From the NCBI RefSeq assembly GCF_015706575.1, contig NW_024037074.1, forward strand, positions 22,433,334 to 22,497,333: DNA of 64,000 nucleotides, written 5' to 3'. Under the pieces are notes generated by a model that saw only the letters and a program-made list of their open reading frames with translations, did no database searches and was not told the DNA's origin. The first letter of the stretch is position 1, and each line of letters starts with the position of its first letter. This document shows positions 59,701 through 64,000 of this stretch, piece after piece. Position numbers and translations under genes: made by a program. This DNA is from Patiria miniata (lineage: Eukaryota > Echinodermata > Asteroidea > Valvatida > Asterinidae).

Positions 59701-62364
59701 TGCTTTAGAGTTTATTTTCCTGATCAAGGTCGGTCAGCATCGCATATGGAATTCCTGAACCCAGCGGCCCAATAGATAAGGACACATAGAATACTACGAC
59801 GTAAAAATTGGCTTCTCCAACAAGGTAAAAATATTGAAAATATTGGTCACCGTGAGTCTTTATTAAGCATATTAATATACTGACATAGTGTTGACACCAA
59901 TATCAAACAAATGTGCATAATCCATAACCAAAAACAAGAATACTGCTATTATTTGTTTACAGAATTTTCAAAAAGGGTACTCACTTAGCACGTGTCCACT
60001 GCCACATTGCCACACTGCCCGCAGTTAATCTCCAAACATGCCACCCGGCAATTACAATGACGTCACACCATTGCTATGGCTCAGTCATGCATGTACATTA
60101 AAGCATTTCAAAGAACAGTTTTCTTCGAGCTGCTACAGTGGCCTAGTAGATAGTGGAATGAACTATGGGTCACAAGATCTGTGGTTTGATCCCATGTCCA
60201 TTTTCATCAAATGTTTTTGTTGGTTGGAATAAGTTTAATTGAAGGGAAAACACTACGCGAACCTATGTGTCTTCCATCCACACAGCGTGATAAATTAGGG
60301 TGCGTGATGTGATTGGTTAAAATACGATGTATGCTGCAAAATAAGTATACGCTGCCTGTTAACCAGAGTCATTTTACCGGCCCAAAACTACCTCAGCAGT
60401 CAAGGAGTAATACCGTTTAATTTAATTAACTACTAATAAATACAATGTTAATCAATTACTAATCTATGTGTTTATGTCTTTCAAGTAATGTCATTTACCA
60501 CAAAATACATGTGTGACAATTTCAATCAGGAGAATGACTGTTTTTTGTCTTCACACAGACCAGACATTCTTTGCGCACAAGATATTGCTAACATCCCGCT
60601 GTGAAATAATGGCCCGAATGTTTAGTGGCATCTATACAGAAAGCAACAAAGAAGAGGTAATATTTTTGTGCTTCTTGAAAGAGTTTAGGATTATAATTGA
60701 GGGGAAGCCCAGTATATTCAGTCTAGCCACCTGATTTTATTTATTTTTTTCTTTAGTTAAAAACTGTTCCTAAAATGAGGATGCATGTAAAAGTCCCTTG
60801 ACAAATTATACAAAATTTCCCAACAATTTCAAGTTCACTTTGCACATGTACATCTGTAACTTTACTTATAGCTTATACAACTCCGATGATACATTTGGGC
60901 AGATAGTGATGGCTGGTTTTGCTGAAAATTGAGGAAAAAATCGAAAGTGAATGTACTGCATTAATTGTTGTTATTTGTAGATTAGAATAGAAGACGTGAG
61001 TCCGGAGTGTTTCCTAGCCCTCTTGGAGTACCTGTATACTGACCACGCCCCTATAGAGGAGGGAGATGCCGTGGGCATCATGGTGGCTGCTGATCGGTAC
61101 GGCCAAGAAAGACTGAAGAATCTCTGTGAGTTGTACATCACCAAGGGTGTGGATGTAGCTGTGGCAAACAGCATAGCAGAGGCACACGTGGATGTCATTG
61201 GACTATTGCACACTGCTCAGGTATGTGGCCTGCTAGACAGTAATTTGAACTTGTTTCTCAGTCACCATTTGGAGCCTCATGGTCTACCTCAGGTGTTGAT
61301 GTCACAGGAAGGGTGTGAAGAATTTAATAAATTAATTAATTAATCGTTTCTAGTTGACAAAATTATCATTCCATTGGCAAGTTGTTTGCAATAGGTTTTC
61401 CTGGCAAATTTCCTAAAATGTTCATTCACTTCTGAAATCAGTCATTCATTTTCGTCTGAATTTGAGAATCGCTCTGAACATGAGTTTTGTTTTCGCTACC
61501 AGAGCATTCGATTCCATTTCAGCTGTACCTGAAATCAATTTAGAGAAGGCATGCTTGCGTAAATGAATGCACAGGTAACGTAATTGGCCGTCTGTTTCTC
61601 AAAACCGAATGCACGGACAATGAAAACGATTGAACTTTCGTTGAATTGAAATTGGATTAAAGACGAGCATTCAAATTCAGACGAAAACAAATGACTGATT
61701 TTCAGAAGTGAATGAACATTTAAGGATATGGGCCGGGAAAACCTATATAATTTTTTGCAAACACCTTGCGGTAAAGAGCGCCACCTTTTGTCAAATAATG
61801 TCGGGGTATTATCATCTGCTTGAACGGCTCCTCCAACAGTCAGGTGGTGCCCATGGGCATACCACTAAGTGTCTTCCTTCGAAGACTGTTTGAGTTTATA
61901 ACACCAATTGACGGTATAATTGCGTTAGAATTGCGTCAACGCAGCTTGTGAAATATTATCCAATTACATGATATATGAATGGACGTGGAACGCGCAAAAT
62001 CTAAGACAAATAAAACTTAGTGTACTAAAATTCCATAGGGTTCTCTAAGGGGCGTGGCTTACTCGCAAACAGCGATAGGTCCATTGCTAATAGATGATAG
62101 AAATATACAGAATGACTACATGTATAAAAGAGAAGTTATTCATGTTTCATTGTTTGACAGTTGTGTAATGCAACCCAGCTGGCCACATGGTGCCTTCATT
62201 TCATCTCAAGTAACTTCATGGCCTTCAAGCAGCGGGCGGAGTTTAAGACGCTGGAGGGGGAGAACCTGAAGTATATCAGCGAGAACCGCTGGCCTCCCGT
62301 CAGCTACCTAGAGGCAATGGAGAAATACAACGCCAATTGCGGGCAGAAGGAAGAGAACAGTTAA
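47768..62364 (+). CDS. Gene 3: RhoBTB/RacA-like paralogue with frameshifted exons 2a and 3a
   Basis: Third tandem copy. CDS exons: 47768-47786, 49224-49402 (2b), 51711-51835 (4a), 52747-52939 (3b), 54283-54419 (4b), 55566-55707, 56119-56306, 58188-58383, 58628-58858, 60559-60656, 60981-61220, 62161-62364. Exons 2a (48983-49159) and 3a (49894-50064) carry single-base deletions and stops. The only fully open standard path is 2b-3b-4b, giving about 608 residues. Its P-loop (GDGRVGKT) and effector loop (YVPTVFDH) are the most canonical of the set, but the forced 3b cassette has no recognisable switch II. BTB and C-terminal exons are open and conserved, so the gene is probably still under constraint rather than dead (inference). 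Confidence 0.75.
47903..48409. mobile_element. Tc1/mariner-like foldback MITE, TA target
   Basis: CAGGGTGAGTAAAAAAA at 47903 and its inverse ending CTCACCCTG at 48409, flanked by TA. Arms of about 240 bp make nearly the whole element a hairpin. Genes 1 (about 1425) and 2 (about 24685) lack it at the matching place. Confidence 0.8.
48771..48918 (+). mobile_element. 148-bp MITE with ATGGAGTACCGAAGTG ends in gene 3
   Basis: Matches 43190-43338. Genes 1 and 2 lack it at the same site (after 'gaaattattctta'). It carries the CRE-type palindrome TGACGTCA at about 48787. Confidence 0.8.
48983..49159 (+). pseudogene. Gene 3 exon 2a, frameshifted
   Basis: It aligns with exon 2a of gene 1 but one base is missing just before the P-loop (GTTTGGATAG for GTTGGGGATAG), leading to an in-frame TAG. 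A second deletion removes the CACCAG end next to the donor. The P-loop in the shifted frame also reads GKA instead of GKT. Confidence 0.8.
49224..49402 (+). CDS. Gene 3 exon 2b: P-loop / switch I
   Basis: 179 nt, phase 1 to 0. P-loop GDGRVGKT; effector loop YVPTVFDH with Thr35; ends VDCTG. It is one codon shorter at the end. Joined to a 3a-type exon this would restore normal DxxG spacing, with Gly at position 61. Confidence 0.82.
49894..50064 (+). pseudogene. Gene 3 exon 3a, frameshifted
   Basis: 171 nt instead of 172. One base is lost in the 'SYPGTD' region, giving a TGA after 18 codons. The rest of the exon is still open in the shifted frame (TDIFMIVFSVEMRSSLES), so the damage looks recent. 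GC donor at 50065. Confidence 0.8.
50189..51325. mobile_element. hAT-like nonautonomous element, 6-bp target duplication
   Basis: Ends CAGGCCTTGAAATT and AATTCAAGCCCTG; CAATGC duplicated at 50183-50188 and 51326-51331. Subterminal 'GGGCACnnaGGCC' motifs repeat near both ends. The gene 2 intron has the uninterrupted site (GACAATGTTTATTTGCAGG). No transposase ORF. Confidence 0.75.
51711..51835 (+). CDS. Gene 3 exon 4a: G5 segment
   Basis: 125 nt, 9 nt shorter than the other copies, phase 1 to 0. It encodes DLRGSSRYDCITFEEGSN and YTETSALLNTNG, ending VEKP. With 3a broken it has no intact 3a partner. Confidence 0.7.
52435..52660. repeat. CGAGTACGAGTAC tandem repeat
   Basis: More than 15 GAGTAC hexamers in irregular clusters, separated by short T-rich spacers. 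GAGTACTC makes it locally self-complementary. Confidence 0.85.
52747..52939 (+). CDS. Gene 3 exon 3b: diverged switch II to G4
   Basis: 193 nt with the acceptor tacccag; a second acceptor (tgccag) at 52755 would also keep the frame. The N-terminal part is Pro/Asp-rich (RGCCSDPDPSPEPHPPYDEE), then VFHLYFSV and onward match the other copies. GC donor at 52940. Confidence 0.75.
53163..53618. mobile_element. Inverted-repeat element with about 87-bp arms
   Basis: GCATTTTTGCTGGTTCC...TTGATCAAGAGC at 53163-53249 is inverted at 53532-53618. The interior contains the ACGCGCACTG-type GC-rich segment. No ORF. Confidence 0.65.
54283..54419 (+). CDS. Gene 3 exon 4b: alternative G5 segment
   Basis: 137 nt, phase 1 to 0. 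It encodes [17 protein letters not shown] and [19 protein letters not shown]. Confidence 0.8.
54597..54817 (+). mobile_element. Truncated copy of the GGTTTTCC-ended MITE
   Basis: Shares AATGTTCATTCACTTCTGAA and TTTTCGTCTGAATTTGAATG with 61394-61743; the right end is missing. Confidence 0.6.
55250..55520 (-). mobile_element. tRNA-derived SINE in gene 3
   Basis: On the minus strand: GTGGTCTAACAGTGGAGCAC head, then GTGAGTTCAAGCTC as the B box, and a body with GGTAAGGCACTTTACC-like sequence. Gene 1 has a different SINE in this intron. Confidence 0.5.
55566..55707 (+). CDS. Gene 3 exon 5: linker with an internal duplication
   Basis: 142 nt, phase 0 to 1, 33 nt longer than the other copies. IADEAS is followed by a second IADEAN; this accounts for 18 nt. 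The extra EQLPP motif seen in gene 2 accounts for most of the rest. The basic run is [16 protein letters not shown]. Confidence 0.75.
56119..56306 (+). CDS. Gene 3 exon 6: first half of BTB1
   Basis: 188 nt. It encodes [20 protein letters not shown] and [18 protein letters not shown]. Confidence 0.85.
57315..57809. mobile_element. hAT-like MITE, 8-bp target duplication
   Basis: GGCTCCAT at 57307-57314 and 57810-57817 flanks the ends CACTGATCTCTATA and its inverse. Gene 2 has the empty site (ATATGGGCTCCAATG). It encloses an open frame, 57375-57704. Confidence 0.75.
57375..57704 (+). other. 109-codon open frame inside the hAT-like MITE
   Basis: An internal ATG in a strong context (gaagATGGCTGCG) near 57410 starts MAAYNTNVQRVYKRALYQQL, faintly like the start of LYR-motif mitochondrial proteins. 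The rest is not recognised. It may be a captured 5' gene fragment or chance. Confidence 0.25.
58188..58383 (+). CDS. Gene 3 exon 7: BTB1 insertion and helix
   Basis: 196 nt. It encodes [24 protein letters not shown] and [14 protein letters not shown]. Confidence 0.85.
58628..58858 (+). CDS. Gene 3 exon 8: BTB1 end and BTB2 start
   Basis: 231 nt. It encodes [19 protein letters not shown] onward and ends LSDIRFKVE. Confidence 0.85.
59132..59792. mobile_element. Foldback element with about 116-bp inverted arms
   Basis: The left arm 59132-59247 and right arm 59674-59792 are inverses with few mismatches (CAGGAAAATAAACTCTAAAG, GTTAAACTTGTACG). The centre is GC-rich with GACGTCAC motifs. It lies in the gene 3 exon 8-9 intron only. 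Confidence 0.75.
60130..60195 (+). repeat. tRNA-like SINE head
   Basis: GTGGCCTAGTAGATAGTGG and CTGTGGTTTGATCCCATG at A- and B-box positions. Confidence 0.45.
60559..60656 (+). CDS. Gene 3 exon 9: BTB2 core
   Basis: 98 nt. It encodes [20 protein letters not shown] and MFSGIYTESNKEE. Confidence 0.85.
60981..61220 (+). CDS. Gene 3 exon 10: BTB2 C-terminal half
   Basis: 240 nt, phase 0, nearly identical to genes 1 and 2. Confidence 0.88.
61394..61743. mobile_element. MITE with GGTTTTCC ends, TA target
   Basis: 350 bp, TA at 61392-61393 and 61744-61745. Inverted ends of about 70 bp include ATGTTCATTCACTTCTGAAA. Confidence 0.75.
62161..62364 (+). CDS. Gene 3 exon 11: RhoBTB C-terminal region and stop
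   Basis: It begins [19 protein letters not shown] (MHN or MYN in the other copies) and contains [16 protein letters not shown], ending KEENS and TAA. Confidence 0.88.
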   Translation: MCNATQLATWCLHFISSNFMAFKQRAEFKTLEGENLKYISENRWPPVSYLEAMEKYNANCGQKEENS

Positions 62365-62868
62365 CACAATTTTAGGCAAAACCTGTTTTGTTGCTGTTTT
62401 TGCCATTTTTGAGTGAATGGTGTGCAGGTGACAGCAGTGTACTTTCATTGTCATTGAGTGTAAATCACAGAATCTATATGTCCTGATTGAGGGAACACTG
62501 TGTAAAGAATCTATTGACATACATTGTAAATCACATGTTGCTGTCGCTCAAGCAAGTTCCATTTTGACAGGCTATAAGTTTTAGATTGAAGCAAGGATCC
62601 ATTAATTGCTCCAGTGAACGTGCGTTTCTTTCTGTTTGCACCCAGAGAATATCATCCTTATAGTGGCCTCATTTCCGGATATGGCCCGTTCCCCTATTGC
62701 TTGGGTAAAATTGTGCCCTATCTATAACTATGATGGCACATTTTGTGTAAGGTCACATGTAAGAACTTTGCTTATTGTCTTGCCTATTTTTTGTGCACTA
62801 TCTGAGAATACAATAAGAATTTTTTCTGAGAGTGGTGTGGGCCCTGTGGGCCAACAAGAGAGGGCAGT

Positions 62869-63529
62869 AGCGTAGACAGGGGTGTGGGGAGATTAGATTT
62901 CCCTACCCCCAATATTTTGTAAAGACTGCCCTATTCTATTCAAGTGCCCTTTTTTTCGCAAGTGTTTTACTACCCCCCCCCCCCCTCCCCAATATTTTTT
63001 AAGAGTGCCCTATTTTGGACACAAACATACTTTTTTTTGTACAAGTGCCCTTTTTACCCCAAAATTAGTGCCTTTTTGTGACTAGCGGCTGTAATAAGGG
63101 CCTTTTGGGGAATTTAACGTGTGTGCCTCCCTGTTAAAATCATATATTGTCCGATAGTGTGTATGATCGTTCTAACCATATCCCACATCCGGGGTGATTT
63201 CTGTTCATAGACATCACCCCACATGTGAAATCTATAAAAAAAAAAAAAACAATCACCCCGGATGTGAAATCTTTAGAAAAAGGGATAAAAGGAACACAAT
63301 GCCATCACCCTACCGGTATATGTCTCATTCGTCTAGTCGTCCATTGATTTTGAACAGTGCCCTAATTAATTGATGGTACCGGCCCCTCCCCCCCCCCCTT
63401 CCCTAACCAACTGTTTGATTTTACGGCCAAGTGTGCGGGGGGAAAAAAACATTTCAGCACGGGTGTGCGAGTGCCTATTTCAAGAGATTTTTACCCCTGC
63501 CCCAATTTAAAAATAACCTTGCTACGCCT
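62869..63529. repeat. Repeat with 'gtgccctttt' motifs, also at 14100-14520
   Basis: GTAGCGTAGACAGG near 62869 and GCTACGCCTATGG near 63520 look like inverted ends. 'agtgccctttttt' motifs, C-runs and an inverted pair CACATCCGGGGTGAT / ATCACCCCGGATGTG (63183-63272) lie inside. The rest, to 64000, shows no gene. Confidence 0.5.
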
Positions 63530-64000
63530 ATGGAGGCTTGTTTACCACTTCCAAGAGCCCCAAGTATGGCACGCACCATGTGCGCATACTGGCACGTGCG
63601 CGCACGCGTTACTTCTTTTTATTCTAATGAATGTGCAAAAATACAGGGGGTGCCTGTGCACGGAGTATAACTGGCCTTCAAAATGATCGGTTTAGTCAGA
63701 TCATGATTGTGTCACATCAACCTTCATTTGTACTTTGGTTGCTGTGTGAATAGTATTTTTCAAATTGAGGCTGCCAAGGTATAGTCAAAAGCAACAGTAT
63801 GTGAGTTGCTCTCAGCCAATCATATCAAAAGACTGAATGACTTGGGTGAGATCAAAAATAGAAAGCATTAATATAGCTGATTAGCTGAGTTTAACTAACA
63901 AAGACACCGGGTATGTATAAGTTGTAAATTTGTATGCTATATGCATTGATATGTACTAGTCCTTAAAAAAAAACAAAAAAAAAAACCGATTATATCAGGG

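Overview
This is eukaryotic, intron-rich, repeat-rich DNA, probably from a marine invertebrate. All recognisable genes are on the + strand. They are three tandem paralogues of one multi-exon gene, which I read as an atypical Rho GTPase of the RhoBTB / RacA type: a Rho-like GTPase domain, a basic proline-rich linker, a split BTB1, a BTB2, and the RhoBTB C-terminal region with its RWPPVxYL motif. The many miniature transposons, tRNA-derived SINEs and a 145-bp 'ggtcaaggtcacagtgg' satellite resemble echinoderm, hemichordate, amphioxus or mollusc genomes. I cannot name the species.

Layout: gene 1 spans 1219-20097, gene 2 spans 24481-41650 and gene 3 spans 47679-62364. The intergenic stretches (20098-24480, 41651-47678, 62365-64000) hold only repeats that I can recognise. 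Each gene has the same exon order: 1, 2a, 2b, 3a, 4a, 3b, 4b, 5, 6, 7, 8, 9, 10, 11. Exons 2a and 2b are alternative P-loop/switch I exons. Pairs 3a-4a and 3b-4b are alternative 'switch II to G5' cassettes. Exon 5 is the basic linker, exons 6 to 8 carry BTB1 with its insertion, exons 8 to 10 carry BTB2, and exon 11 is the C-terminus. Intron phases close in frame and give proteins of about 590 residues.

The main result is that the GTPase half looks like a combinatorial alternative-splicing module. In gene 1, exons 2a and 2b are 60 bp apart and have identical phases (1 to 0). Joining them, or skipping both, creates an almost immediate stop, so exactly one can be used. Cassettes 3a-4a and 3b-4b are interchangeable by phase. 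The intron inside each of the six cassettes has a GC donor (AG|GCAAGT). The paralogues have lost options in steps: gene 1 keeps everything, gene 2 has a deleted 2a, and gene 3 has frameshifts in 2a and 3a, leaving only 2b with 3b-4b as an uninterrupted standard path. BTB exons are almost unchanged between copies, while switch I and switch II segments differ strongly.

Because the three genes are alignable, each acts as an empty-site control for transposons in the others. This supports defined insertions: TA-target elements, a TTAA-target pair, a TTA-target Harbinger-like element, and hAT-like elements with 6- or 8-bp duplications. Other notable structures are a 2.5-kb terminal-inverted-repeat element (44891-47377) whose internal satellite repeats its own terminal motif, a 2.5-kb TA-flanked element with TTATAAGAATC arrays and a reverse-transcriptase fragment (37763-40254), and a 2.2-kb inverted-repeat element with a small basic ORF (2496-4727). 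All splice models are read from sequence only; no transcript data were available.
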